This document shows, piece after piece, positions 51,669-64,000 of a stretch of DNA of 64,000 bases (the stretch's first letter is position 1; every line of letters begins with the position of its first letter). Below the pieces are notes generated by a model, which ran no database searches, had not been told where the DNA came from, and was given only the letters and a program-made list of their open reading frames with translations. The position numbers and the translations under genes were made by a program. This DNA comes from Lycocorax pyrrhopterus obiensis. Its lineage: Eukaryota > Chordata > Aves > Passeriformes > Paradisaeidae. The stretch lies in NCBI GenBank assembly GCA_014706295.1, contig JACSVZ010000001.1, positions 115,455,111 to 115,519,110 on the forward strand. The letters run 5' to 3'.

Positions 51669-51703
51669 GGGGTTAGGGTTAGGGATATACTAGGGCTAGG
51701 GAT
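51669..51703 (+). repeat. Short telomere-like motif
   Basis: GGGGTTAGGGTTAGGG is followed by ATATACTAGGGCTAGGGAT. The first part is two exact TTAGGG hexamers plus a partial one. The second part has two TAGGG remnants. This is a very short interstitial telomere-like sequence that may be a relic of double-strand break repair or chance. Confidence 0.6.
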
Positions 51704-52659
51704 ACTACTATGATAGCTGCTAATGAGAAGTATAATATTATGGATAAATATTGTTACTTTTTCCCCATTATTTCTTTCTTGGGAGTATTGTCTTTCTTGC
51801 TGCTTAAAAATTGTCAATGAGCAGAAGGATTTTGCTCGGTGTGTTTGTTGAAAAATATTTGCATATAGAGTAGGTGAAGAATCAGTGATCCAGGGAAAAT
51901 TTATGAACATTTCTTGGTGTGTTTGTTTAAGGGATGCAGTCTGTTTTAGCTTCCTGCAGGCCGGGTTTGTGGCTTTGGTCCTGCAGCAATGACAAGTGGT
52001 GTAGTTAAACTGCTAGGACTCCCTAGGAAGAATTTTCTTTATTGCATTTGTTCTTTATAAAATCATAAGTGATTTAGGGACACAAATATTGCTGATTTTC
52101 AATAGGAAAAAATAAATCCAGGGAAATCACGTGGGTAATTTTAGTTATCTTGCTCCTTCAGTGTAGTTTAAAAAGCAACCAATTTATTTTAACCTGTAAT
52201 TGAAATATATCTGGCAATGCAGTTTCCTCCAGGGTACGACATAATGGTCATCCCTGCCTCCTCCATAAAGGTCTGCCATGGTCAAGACACCTCCTTTTTT
52301 GTGGTGGTTGTATCTGTTGCCTGTAATACCTATGTAGTCTATAAAATATTGGATAATCCACCCTTTTGTGTAGTGCTTTGTGCATTGCAACTCAAAGCTG
52401 GCCTTGCAGATGATATTATGTATAAAGAAAAGTAAAAAAATACTGTGCCAGCAGTACCCAGTGAGAAAAGAAAGATTTCTATTCCCAATTCTGAAATGGC
52501 ATTTATGAGAGTTTCTCTCTTCAGCTGTCTCTCAGGCACAGAAGGCCAACGTGTCCCCTGGCTGGATCTCACTTGAAAAGCATCTGGCCAGGTGTGCTCT
52601 GAAATTGAATAGTTTGTCTGGAGGGAGTTTACTGGGAGATTATTTCCTGTTTCCATCAG

Positions 52660-52740
52660 GTACTGCACAAGCATCGAGCATTGATAAGAAAGCTCAAGCC
52701 CTATCTGCATCGTCTGGCAGATCACGTAGCAGCCCTCCAG
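52660..52740 (+). CDS. Candidate 81-nt internal coding exon, product unknown
   Basis: TTATTTCCTGTTTCCATCAG precedes 81 bases, exactly 27 codons and open, followed by GTGAGCC after CTCCAG. Both splice signals are good. The peptide is helical and basic, with HKHRALIRKLKPYLHRLAD followed by HVAALQ. It has three CpG sites in 81 bases, unusual for this window. Starting and ending between codons is consistent with a cassette exon. The family is not recognised. The longest open frame of the window (minus strand, 52339-52911) overlaps it, as often happens opposite a real exon, but is not itself supported. Confidence 0.42.
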
Positions 52741-54085
52741 GTGAGCCAGGCTCCTCCTGGAATGCCTTGTCCAGCCCCAGGCTGTGCTGCCTGCACTACA
52801 GGACAAGGGTTGGGTGCTGGGTGCTGGCAGGAGAGTCCTCAGTCCCTCAGAGCCCCTGCCCTCACTCTCTGCAGCGTGCTGGGCATGGAATGCCAATCGT
52901 TTTTTCATCATGCATCTTGGTTTTATGGAAAACAGCCCAATATTCCTGTTGTTCTTACCTAGTTCTTGGAGAGTTTTGTGGAAGTACTTAGGGAGATGGA
53001 TAACAGAGTAGGTTTTTTGGTTGGTTTAATGCCTCTCAACCAGTGGAAGAATATTTCAAGCTTACTCTGACATGGTAAAAGGGATGAAGGAAAAAAAAAT
53101 TCAATTCTTGAATTCATTAGGTTCTTCAAAATTATATTGAGGAAGACAGGCCTTGGTTTTCCTTGTACTGAAAAGGGATCGTGGTAGCAAATATTGAGCC
53201 CTTGTATGTGCCCTGCCATCTGAGATTAAATGTGACCTGGTCACCTCCTCTTGATGCTGTGGGCACAGTGTTGTTTTGCCTGGAGGAACATGCCAAGTAC
53301 TCACACTCCCCTTTATCATTGCTGCATTAATCTGTACATTTCGAGTACATTTATTCTTGTTTTATGCACCAATCCTTGGAATTTGGGTATTCTCTCAGTC
53401 ACCTCCAAATAACTTCAGGGTAATACTGGTTCGGAGATTCATGTACCTCTTCAGGGAGGACAGGAATTCACTCCCTGTATGTATTTGATGTAGTACAGAC
53501 ACAGGTACAGACACTTGACAGTACTCTGTGTGTGTGCTTTTATCCCAGAATAATGCAAAGTATTTCAATAGAATTAGGGCAGCAAACCCTCCTACCCCAC
53601 AGAGAAAGAGCACATGCACAGACATTGCTTTTAACAGAGTAGCCGACACCCTTTAAAATCACAGCCTGGTTTGCTTCCTGATAACTCCTGTAGCTACTCT
53701 GTGTAGCCATTCCTCTATTTGCCCTGCATCATAATTTTCAGTGCAGGCTGCAAGGCTTGCTTAGGAAGATTTGTGGCCACCAATCTGGCTACACTTAGGC
53801 ATTAAAGAGCGTGGTATGTGCAGAGTATCTGGGAAGGATAAATCAGACCACAACAAGACCACACAAGTAACATTGAGAGATTCCTCTAAAGAGAATATTA
53901 CCAACTAGAGAAAGTCATATGGCCTGTACAAAACCTAGAAGAAACAAGTAAATTGTTAAGACTTAACTTTGCAATCAGGAAATATATGTTAATAGGTTGT
54001 GAGAGACAATTAATGCTAATTGTGGAATTAATTGTTTTATTGTGTTTTAACTGCTTTGTTTCCATCAATCCACTAATGTTCATAG

Positions 54086-54192
54086 TTAGTGTGGGAAGAT
54101 GTGTGCCATCCAAGTGTGGTCACAGTGCATTTTGGCGCTTTTTGGAAGCCCTGAGTGAGGATGGAACCACTTCAGCGTGCCCCAGGCAGGAG
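54086..54192 (+). CDS. Weak candidate internal exon, product unknown
   Basis: A 107-base segment lies between TCCACTAATGTTCATAG and a consensus donor, CAGGAG before GTGAGTAAG. One frame is open throughout and reads SVGRCVPSKCGHSAF, then WRFLEALSEDG, and ends CPRQE. The donor is one of the strongest in the window, but the acceptor tract is only moderate. The starting phase does not join to the candidate at 52660-52740, which ends between codons. No family is recognised. Confidence 0.22.
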
Positions 54193-57100
54193 GTGAGTAA
54201 GGCTTCTTTGCACACCCACAGCTGGGACAAGGCAGTACCTGATAATTTTGGGGCTGGCTTTAGGATTTCCAGCCTGTCCCAATGGAGCTGTGTTGGTCCA
54301 GTGCTGAAATCTGTTACATTTTGGATGCTGATGCTCCAACAGTGTCACAGACTGAGACACCAATAAGATGAGACTCAAGAAAAGACTGGCAGAGTTGAGA
54401 GACAGTTTAGGAGACAATGATGTTGAGTGGATTTTTCTGCAGATGAGCAAGGAAGGAAGCGAGCCATTCTAAAATATTCAGCTGCCCATTGCTGGGAGAA
54501 GGCAAATATCACAGCACTCTTAAGAAACCAGGTTACGGGTATTCTGTTTTTTATAAATATCAAAGTAAGCTACAGGAAGATAATCAAGATTGAGAAGATA
54601 ATAGATCTAAGGCCATCTAGGGCTGCATCTGTACTATTAAAAAACACCAATTATTATATCCTATACAAATATTCATTAAATATTTTTATTTTGAGATTCA
54701 GCCTCATAGAGTAAAACTTTTTGTAGTAACTTTTTAAACTCTTCCACTGGAAAGTGTCTGGATGGTTTGTAGGGTTATTTACACCTACATTAAAATTTGA
54801 CAGCCACAGTTCTGTGGCTTGTCTCATACTGTGTTCCTACAAATTGAATTCAAGATGCAGAGCTTAGCAGGGCCCTATGACTTTGAGATATTTTTATGTT
54901 CATGGTGTAACTGGGAGGACAAAACCATGTGTGCTTCAGGCAGAAACTTATGTATAAGAGCTGCTATCTCCGCATTACTTGTAATGCATTTTAAAATGAA
55001 TTGTTTTATCCTCTGAACTACTGCTTCGAAGGCAGCTGTGAGTGAGCAAGACATTTTAAATGGAAAATGTATTTCCTGCTCCTTTCAGCCTGTGGTTTCC
55101 CTCTTCCTTTCTACACCGCCTCTGCATTGCTGCTGTGGGCAGACTAAGCCTCCCTCTCTGCGCTCTCCCACACATCTGCTATTATTTGTTATTCCTATTT
55201 TTACTGACTATCCAAGCACCTGCTGAATTCTAGCAGTCTTCTTACTGAACCTGAGAGATTCAGTTAATTTCTGTACAAAAGAGGAGGTGGAACCAGTGGC
55301 TGAATGCAGCCATCAGCCTGGCATGATTCCCACAAGCTCCAGGGGCATATTTTCTGTTGTGCTAGCCCGAGGCCTCCTCAACTTTTTCGCTAAAAGGTTT
55401 TCTGACTTGTAGAAAAGACAGAAGGTCCCTGTTCAGCACTGCCTATATATTCTCAGATTTTAATACTGGAGAATTTTCAGTTGCAGAACAGGTGGGATTT
55501 CTGTGGTAGAAGAAAAAAGGCTACGAAAGGCAGTTGCAAGACTGCAGAAATTACATATTTTTCTTCTTGCTGAGCAGCAGCAGAAATAATCTATTGTTGC
55601 CCCATGCTGAATGGCAGCAGATGCTGGGGCTTTACAATACATCAGGTTCGTAGTTGAAAGGAAATAAGTTGCACAGACTTTGAAATATTTTCTGCTGGTC
55701 TGTTGCTATTCATATGTTGTAAACAACCGTGCTTGCCTTTGTCAGAGAGGATAAAACAAACAATATGGTATGCAGGCAATTTTGCCAGAAGAAGATCCTG
55801 CTCAGATTTCATTGTATAAGGAAATATGTTTCCTAGAAAAAAGTACTATATTCCGTTATTTTCAGTCCTGTCTGGTCCAAGTCCCAGTCAACACCAGTAA
55901 AACCGCATGCCCAGTACTGGGCAGCCAAAATAAAATGAAATCAACAATTAGTACATTCATTGAAAATGCAATTTCAGAATTGCCAGAATTGATGATCAGG
56001 TCAGGCAAGATTTGCTGAAAAGTTTAAAATTTTGGGTGGAATGAAAATGAAGCATTCTATAGAGTAAAAAATGCATGAAAAATTTAGCAAAATGATCAGA
56101 TTCACCAAAATCTTTTATAGGCAGTATTTCCAGCATTTCTGAAGTCTTAAAATTAGTGAACAAGGAAACAGACACTATTAAATGTGGGCGTACTCTTGCT
56201 TATCATTTTTTACTCTGTGTAAATTTTAGAACTGTTAAGTCCTCATTTTTACCTGGTGGTAATTTCTTTTCTGCTTAGACTCTATAGGTGTGTATGGAGC
56301 CACTGTAACCTTGTGACAGACATTTTAAAGGAGAATTTGAGTTAAAATCTTCTGTGCATTCCTGGACTACATCCTCTTTACTTGAGTTTTTGTGTTTTGT
56401 ACCAAAAGGTTCCAAAATGTTTTCACTGACGTAGGAGAATAATTAACGGGTAACTGATATCAGTGAAAAGAGGAAAAAAAAGGCCATTATGTCAAAGGCA
56501 GTGTTAATGTTCCCAGACACATTCCAGTTATAAAAGTCAACCCTCTGTTATTTATCATCCTGTTTAAAACTGAAAAAATTCAAGCTCGCAGACAAGTGCA
56601 ATAAAGGTTTGGAATGATGACTCCGCCTTTTAATAAAGTTCAACTTGCAAAGCTGAAATTGTTTTCCAGTCTAAGGAAAAACATGATTTATACAGGAAAA
56701 AAGTGAAATTGATCAAAAAAATAATTTGTAACTATCTTTAGGTGGATGTTTATGAATACACAAAGGGGACATGATGAATCAGGATGGAATGACATTTTTA
56801 ACAGTCACTTTTCCCTGTTTTGGAGAAGACATTCATATAATGTTTCATCCTTGTCAACCCTACTTGCTTCCAGATGTGTTTTACTAATACTAGCACTTTC
56901 AAATTGAATTCACAGAGTTTCTCTAGGTGGCCTATGAAAGAAAAAAAAATCATAGCATTGCTGTTATTCCAGTTTTACTGTTGTATTCATTGCCATAATT
57001 CCCTGATGATATTTGGATAAAGGACTGTGGTACAGGAACCCACCAGTTTCATAGAAAAAGGTTTCTCACCCAGGCGTGGGACACAGCTGCTTCCACAGCA

Positions 57101-60100
57101 AGCATTTGGTTACTCACTGGATGGATCCTGCTCCATTGCTGCCGGCATTGGAAAATAAACATTTTCGTGTCTCACCTGTGGGAAGAGAAGAGTTTTGCTG
57201 GGAATAACTCTATTGTAAGCATCTCCCTCAGTGCAATGTGCAGTCTGGATGAGATTCTGCATTGGGCTTGCAAACAGAGAATTTTAAGCTGGTTCAGTCA
57301 CCTGAAAAAGAACACTTTCCCACTTCTGGTTATATTAAAATGCAGGGAAATAATGTGTCAGAGTGCATTTCTTTAGTTCCAGGCCTGGGCCTGACCAAAT
57401 TTCCCTGGAAAGTGCAGGCTACCAAAGCTGCTGGTGGCTGTTATCCAGCAGAATATTGAAACTGCATCTACTTGAGAGAGAGTTTCAGAATAAAGAAGCA
57501 GCTGGACCTGACTGGGGTGGGGAAAGGGATAAAAAGGCAATTTTTATGTCTTCTGTAGCAGCTGTGACAAATGAGTGAGGCTTCATCCTACAGGCCATTT
57601 TCACTTTACCTTTTCTCCTCTGCTATGTATCTCCCTCCTAACATTATCATCATTTATTATACCTTTTAGACTCATCTCACCGGCACAAAGCTTTTGGATC
57701 ATGAACCTTCAATCCATAATTGATTCCTCAGTGGGCCATCTGTGACTTCTTCCTTGATAAGATAGCTAAGAAATCAGAATTTGATTCCTCTTATTTTTAT
57801 GCATGCCACCTTTTAGGAGGGTTTCTGACAATTTCTGTTTATTGAGCTCTGTGGTGCCTGTACTAATTTTACAGCTGTATGGAGTGATTTTACTAAGGAA
57901 TCAAGGGCAGATAGATATTTTCTTGTGCCTTAGCTTGTGCATCAGACTAAAACTTGCAGATACTGTTTGTTGTTAGACAAGTACTTAGAAGAAGTGGCAG
58001 AGACCAGGATACCATCAACTAAATGCACACATATGGCAAGCAAATTGCTCCTGTAATTTTAGACTTCAGACTTTTGGAGTTGACCACCAGTTAAGGATAG
58101 GCAACAAATACATGACTTTTTCTGCCATGGCCCTCCTTAGTGTGGGATGTGGCAGACATGCAGTGTGTGACCTTCCTTAGACGATCATTTTAACAGTATG
58201 TACCATTTGGATGTATTTAATCTCTTTTACTTGGAATTAATTAAGAACCTCAGCATTTCAGTGCATTGTCATTAATACCTAGAAATTTTGCATGAGTTTA
58301 CTGAATAATGTATCAAGTCCAATTTCATACACAGTGGAGGAAAGGTTATTTTTTGTGTTGGCTTAGCCACCAGATCTGCAGCCAGCAGCTGCCTGATTTA
58401 ATACACCTATCACTTCATAGAAGATAAAGAGTATTGATAAGGGACAATGATAAGTTCACAAAACATGCAAAATGAACAAGAGGTGGAACTGGAAAGAATT
58501 TCAATCTTGTTTGTGCCCCCAGAAGAGGGAAAAAAAAAATTCTATTTAAAATTCTGTATTATATACTGTTGAAAGGTTTCTGTCCCTACTGATGAATACA
58601 ATTTCCACTTTATTGCGGTGCAAAACTACGTTGGTAGAATTGACTTTCCACAAAACCAAATCTACAATGGGTTTAGTTTATGGAGAAAGGAGACTCAAAG
58701 TGCAAGCTGACTTTGTGAAAAGTCCTCTGCTGAATGTACTCCACCTCTTTTTCTAAAAACAAAAAATCCACGCCAAAGTGTATCTAATCCACATTGCATT
58801 AAAACATGGAATTCCTCACTATCACACACAAATGGCAGTTCTGTCGTGCTTCTCAGAGAGTGTTTACCATGGCAAAATCTCCTGTTATTCCATCTATATC
58901 CTGTCATAAAAAGACTTCATCATTATATTTCCCAGTGATGCTACCAGTGCATCACAAAATAGTATCATAATTAAAAACTAAACTGGTGTCAGCAGCATAA
59001 AAATGAATGAAGAACACACTGATGCAGAATACCTTTATTTTGTTTTTATTACCTTGCTAATTTATAAAACCATTAAAATGGTTAGAGCCGTCTTTCTTAA
59101 TATGTGAGCTCACAAGGTGATTCTGTACCAACAACAGGAAATACAAGTAAATATCCAAAATTTAATAACTAGAATGAAGAAACCAGCTTTTAAAAACTGG
59201 GATGATTTATCTTCCCAGTCTTAAATAAATAATTAAAGAGAAAACCTGACTATTTTTACTTTTGTGTTTTATTTCAGTTAATTGTTGCACAAATTAAATT
59301 GAACATAGTGTAAGGAGAAATGGATAATTACTCAAAGGCAATTAAAGATTCTGAAGGCTCTGTAGTGATTATGATTATTTTCTTTGGAAAACAAAAGTGC
59401 CATTTATCTCTAATATATTCTGTCTAATTAAGTCCAGATGCAATTATCATTCTCTTACCATCCCCTTCCAATGGGAACCGTTTTTTAAAATATCTGGCAA
59501 GAGAGAATGTAATTGTGTGCAGTGGGATAGTCCTGTACATAAAGAATGTCTTAGGTTTTGTCCAGTTTGGCTTCAATGTGTTTCCTAGGCTGATTTTACT
59601 TGGTGACTTTGGACATGTCCTGCTTCATGTTGGACACACGGCACAGACATTTTTCTGGCTCTTGTGTGTGCCACCTTATTCCTCTCTGAATGCTCCATAA
59701 TTTACTGTATCTTTCTCATTTTGTAGAGCTTCGTTGCTGCCCTCATGGTCCTACATGTTGGGCTCTGTGCAATCTTGCGTGGGAGGAGATGGAAAAATTG
59801 TGGTGCAGCCCCAGAAACCTTTATTCTTGAGCTTCTTCTGCAGCCAGATAAGCAAAGGGTCAAGAGAAGCTGGAGGGAATGAAGAAAATTTCCCTTCAAA
59901 ACAGGCCTTGAATTTTTAGCTGATAAGAACTTGACATTGCCTTTTCCCTTCTCTCCGGGTATTTCCAGCCCATCCCTTTTCCGGCCTGTAGAAAGAGCTC
60001 TCTTGTGTGCAAAATTAAGCAGAGCTTGGCTTTTGGAGGGCATCACTATGGGATGTGCTCTGAGGCCAGTGGAAATCTGTCCTCAATGTGAAATCTTGGT

Positions 60101-61689
60101 GCCAGCACACTTTGGCTGCACTGAGCCATTTGATCAGTCCTTGAACTCTTGATTACATGGGAAGGAGCAGCTGTACCTGGTGCAGCTTTTGGTGCTGGGG
60201 AGCTGAGGCTGTGGGAGAGACAGAGCAGGGAGTGGGGTTCCCACTGAGACCTGGAAACGGGGTGGAGGCAAAGGATGGGAATTTCATGGCTTTTTGACAT
60301 TTTATTCTCCAGACAACAGGTATGAAACCATAAAACACAGGAGCAAAGGTGACTGGACACAAGTTAAGGGTGCATTTCACAATCTATTCTTAATGTTGGG
60401 TGTATTTGATATATTTATTATTCTTCATATCTATTTTCCTGAATTGGGGCTTTCTACTTGCATGGTTCTGAAGTGTCAGATGTGGCCAGATAGAAGTGCT
60501 ACTAATGAAGTACAGAGCATTTTTTTCTCTATGAAATGTACAGTAACATGAATGTTTAATGGCTAAAAACAAGAGATTTATCATCCTGAGCGTCTAAGCC
60601 ACTACTGAAATAAAATGCAAGACTGCACTATTTGTGCACCCTATGCTAATATCCTAAACCAGTTCCTAAGTAGATATTTGCTGTTTTATTTAATCATCCC
60701 CTAAATACTCTTAAACATCTATAAAATAATTCCTTAATACTACTGATGCTTGTACAATTAACCAGATTCCTGGATTTAGCCACAATGGTGTACCATGAGA
60801 ATAGAATTTGATATATAGAAAATTATTTTGAAACAAAAACCAGCTGCTGAAGGCAGTTAAATATAAATACAAAAGCATTGGGTTTATCCTCATTTATTTA
60901 GGATCTTAACATATTGTCCTCAAAATGCGCCTACATTTGACTCACTGCCTGTTGTTTCACAAACAAGTTCAGAATTTTAAAATTCTTTATTGGTACGGAT
61001 GCCAACCCTTTGCAATTTAGGCACCTATAGTTAAATAGCTAAACCAATATTTGAACTCCTAAACAAAAAGAAACTCAGCCTCATAATGCTGCAGAGAGGT
61101 AGTGGCTCCCTTCAGGGTTTGCTGTTCTCAGCAGCTCTTGGTGATCAGGGTCTCCTTGTCTGAGTGCCTCAAGTCAGGCACTTTATATACAGATTTAGAA
61201 ATACGAAATGATGATTTGCCACAATGAAATTCTCAGTGCAGTTGGATTAATTAAGGACTAAATAGATTACTACTGTAAAAGGAAATTGCATTTTTTTGAA
61301 ACATCTGGAAATTTTAGCTAGCTTTCTCAAAGACTCTTTTTTAATCAGCTTGAATATTCTTATCAGCACCATGTAAGGAAAAATAATGACTCTCTCTATT
61401 TTGATCTCTAGATTCAGGTCAGTCTTGTCTCAGCCACTATTTTGTGGGAGCAAATATCTGTTTGAAGGGCATGCATTGTACAAATCACTGCATTTTAATA
61501 ATGAGTTTAAATGGAATCTGAGAAACAATCTGTCATTCATAAATGAAGGTTGAGAAAGAATCAGAAAGAGTATAGATCTTGCCTTGAAATTGTAATGATG
61601 CTAATTTTTGTCATTTCATCCTCAGTTGATCCATTCCTTGATTAACCCCATATATGATGCACAAAAGGCAGTGAAAGAAGCACATCCTT

Positions 61690-62380
61690 GTGAATGAGCT
61701 CCCATTATCCATCACACTGGCACAAGGAAATAGATTTCACCGTTGCTTGGGCCAGCTAAGTATGACCTAAATTAATTGTGCTACACACCAGAGGAGCTAG
61801 TGGGGCTCCTCTGGGAAAGAGACAACATCCTGAGGCCGTTATTATGTCTGCTGGCTTGATTTTTGGGTTGGAGCACTGCACCTTTGCATTGAAATGCCAA
61901 TAAGGCAAGGTGGGAAAATATTCCTGGTCTTACAGCATTCTTCATGTGGCCATGAGCTGTATATGCCACAGAGACTGCAGGCCACAGAGAGAAAAGAGTT
62001 CCTGGAACATTTGCCATGCTCCTCAGTGATCCCTCAGATCAAATATGGGGCTGGTTTGGGCAAAAAATAGCAGAAAATGCAGCTGTAGGTGTTGTGGTGT
62101 CACACACACTCCTCATGACCCCCGGGTCGGCCTCTTTTGTGCAAAGGAGTAGAAAGGCAGCTCTTCCCATTTATCCAGAGGTACCACTTTGGAGTTCTCA
62201 AAGGCCACGTCAAGTGGGAAAGAATGCTGCTGCTGTACTGCATCAGAAAGAACATGAAATAATCTTTGTAATTAATAAAGGACAGGCTGCATCTTTTACA
62301 ACTTCTTTTCCAAGGCGTAAATTATATTTCAAGCTGTGCAGGTGCAGTACTATTCAGGTCACATGTGGAGCCTAATGCAT
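61690..62380. promoter_or_regulatory. Possible enhancer-like block
   Basis: Two repeat-free, complex stretches (about 61690-61800 and 62030-62380) contain AAATTAATTGTG at 61769-61780, TTTGTAATTAATAAAGG near 62264-62280, and CpG sites around 62120-62215. No splice-bounded exon is visible. The appearance resembles conserved non-coding DNA of vertebrate gene deserts, but this is inference. Confidence 0.2.
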
Positions 62381-64000
62381 ATTTTCCAGAGAGAGGGTGA
62401 TTGTGTAAAATTTTTATATCAGTGACGATGAACATTTGTCAGGGTTTTATTGTACAGTAAATGCAATTTTTCTCTAATTATTTAAAGGGAATAATGCCCC
62501 CATGTTTACTGGAACAGTTCCTAAGACAGTGAGCAAGAACCTGATACTGTAAACTGTGGAGATACAAACAAAATATTGGCAGTGATCCTGTCAGGACACA
62601 CAATTGCAGTGTATGCTCTTAAAACTAAGCTGGACAGCCTTTGTCTTGTTTGAAAGACACTGCTGCACACAATGGGATCCATTTCTCTTCTGAGAACCCT
62701 TAGATGAAGGTACAATATGCTACCACCTTCAGTCTATTCTCTTCTGTTCTATTCAGTGCAGGCACAGGTCTATCTTACCTGATTCAATCTCGAGGTGATG
62801 AAAGGAAGATCAGTATTGCAAAACTTTGGTTAAGTCATGCTGAAAAATAGCATCTTTCTGTTCGCTGGTTATTTGCTGTCCTCAATTCCATATTAAATTC
62901 ATGTCAAAAACCGTTCTTTCCAACAATCGGCACTTCAAGCTCAAAGTCACAGTTGAAAACCAAACTGCTTCTTTCTGTTTCATAAATGATGGCAAACTGC
63001 CTGAAGAGTGTTTATTGTTAGTTGCTCGTTTTAGGGGGGCTGATAGAAAGGTTTAGGTCACTGGCTGCAGCTGTTGGCTTATACAGTCAAAAAAGCAAGT
63101 AAAATGTACAGAATTGAACAGTCCCTTCATATGTAGAGGCAGATGGGTTTCCATTTGCTTCTCCTACTGCCTTGGAACAAAGCAGAGGGAATGAAATTCT
63201 GAGAGTACAGATCTGTATGAGAGAGGGGCAGTGGTCCTCCTCCAGGATTAGTGTGGCACAATGTTGGCTTTAGATGTAGGAATTACTTGAAACTTTGTTT
63301 AGCTGCTCTAACAGTGCTGGAACTGCCTCCAAACTGGACTTTACAAATGCGCTCGGGTGCTTTTCTGGCTGATAGGAAGGTAATTATGTTCTTAAACATC
63401 TGCTGAGTTTTGGGTTGGGAGTGTGTTTTCTCTGTATGCAATAGGATTGCTAACAGGCAAAAAGGCAGAAACTTTGTTTTGCAAGGAAGGAGTGGCTGGG
63501 AGTCTTTAAATATTTCTTGTTCAGTCTGTTCAGCTCCTTTACCTGAGCTGAGTGCAGGAGCTGCAACAGTGGAAGGAGTTGTGTGACCTGAACTGGGCCA
63601 GTTCATTCCTGAGGGCTGCTGAGGAGATGCAACCATTTAGATAAATGAGCAAGAATGAGGAGAGATGGAGCAGCATTAAAAGGCTGAAAAGCTATAAAAT
63701 GTTGTTTAATCAAAGACGTTTCTTTGTGCTTGATAAGTACATTTTCACATTAAAATTCAGTTGAGAAATGTTATCTTTCATCTGATCATATGTATATAGG
63801 TGCTGGAGAATTTTTTATCTTGCAGGGGATGTTCTTGCTCACAAAATGAGTTTTCAAAATCTACAGTAGTTCTAATTTTCCTTTTTTTTAAAAAAAATTA
63901 TTCTTCAAAAAGTATTTTTTTCCTTCCTTTTCCTCTGTTAAGATCTTCCAGAAATATTTGAGTGACTTATCCATGCGGGCAGTCAGACCAGACATTTACA

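Larger units (their letters stand above)
46743..52659. other. Non-coding AT-rich DNA with short repeats
   Basis: Apart from the exon candidate at 47255-47308, the 19-bp repeat and the telomere-like motif, nothing is called. A TTAATA-type microsatellite lies near 47630-47652. The 153-codon frame at 46851-47312 runs through intron-like pyrimidine tract into the exon candidate, so it is not a gene as it stands. Confidence 0.6.
52741..64000. other. Non-coding DNA, weak exon and enhancer candidates only
   Basis: Apart from the candidates listed at 54086 and 61690-62380, no gene or recognisable repeat is called. The sequence is AT-rich with A/T tracts (for example 58529-58539 and 63880-63900). Frames at 62016-62375 (+) and 63283-63636 (-) are open for about 118 codons but lack splice context and recognisable domains. 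Confidence 0.6.

Noticed and set aside
52339..52911. Longest open frame, 190 codons on the minus strand
   Set aside because: No recognisable domain, no promoter or splice context. It lies opposite the better-supported plus-strand exon candidate at 52660-52740.
1..64000. Prokaryote-type systems (CRISPR, operons, phage or plasmid modules)
   Set aside because: No regular spaced repeats, no dense gene packing, and clear avian-type LINE remnants make the window vertebrate nuclear DNA.

Overview
This window looks like nuclear DNA of a vertebrate, most likely a bird. The main evidence is a set of CR1-type LINE fragments, three of them substantial (around 12850-12995, 25245-25380 and 46391-46742 in antisense, 30160-30697 in sense). 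Several still show the terminal motif related to ATTCTATGATTCT that is typical of avian CR1 copies. Turtles and crocodilians also carry CR1, so bird is an inference. The DNA is AT-rich and CpG-poor, with many A or T runs and no operon-like packing. It fits a gene desert or the inside of very long introns.

No complete protein-coding gene, rRNA, tRNA, CRISPR array, plasmid or phage element was found. The longest open frames (190, 153, 137 and 131 codons) do not resemble any family I recognise. They are about what chance gives in 64 kb read in six frames. The best coding evidence is a few short open segments bounded by good splice signals: 28437-28573 (+), 38298-38402 (-), 47255-47308 (+), 52660-52740 (+), with weaker ones at 54086-54192 (+), 1778-1827 (-) and 14178-14213 (+). 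None could be assigned to a gene, and they do not share one strand or a compatible chain of phases. They may belong to more than one gene, be cassette exons, or be chance.

Layout: 1-10.7 kb is AT-rich non-coding DNA with A/T tracts, a decayed GAATG-like repeat and an 11-bp tandem repeat at 10774-10850. From 11 to 25 kb there is a CpG-retaining island-like stretch, two antisense CR1 pieces, a possible zero-length (recursive) splice site near 17281 and an enhancer-like block at 17730-18200 with a perfect 16-bp palindrome. From 25 to 39 kb there is an antisense CR1 piece, the 28437 exon candidate, the longest CR1 (30160-30697), a 13-bp-arm hairpin at 33449, and the minus-strand exon candidate at 38298. 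From 39 to 64 kb there are enhancer-like AT-rich blocks (43240-43570, 44890-45470, 61690-62380), an antisense CR1, a 19-bp tandem repeat, a short telomere-like motif and three plus-strand exon candidates.

No new biological system was found that could be defended from sequence alone. The observations most worth checking are the splice-bounded open segments and the enhancer-like blocks. Both need cross-species alignment or RNA data.
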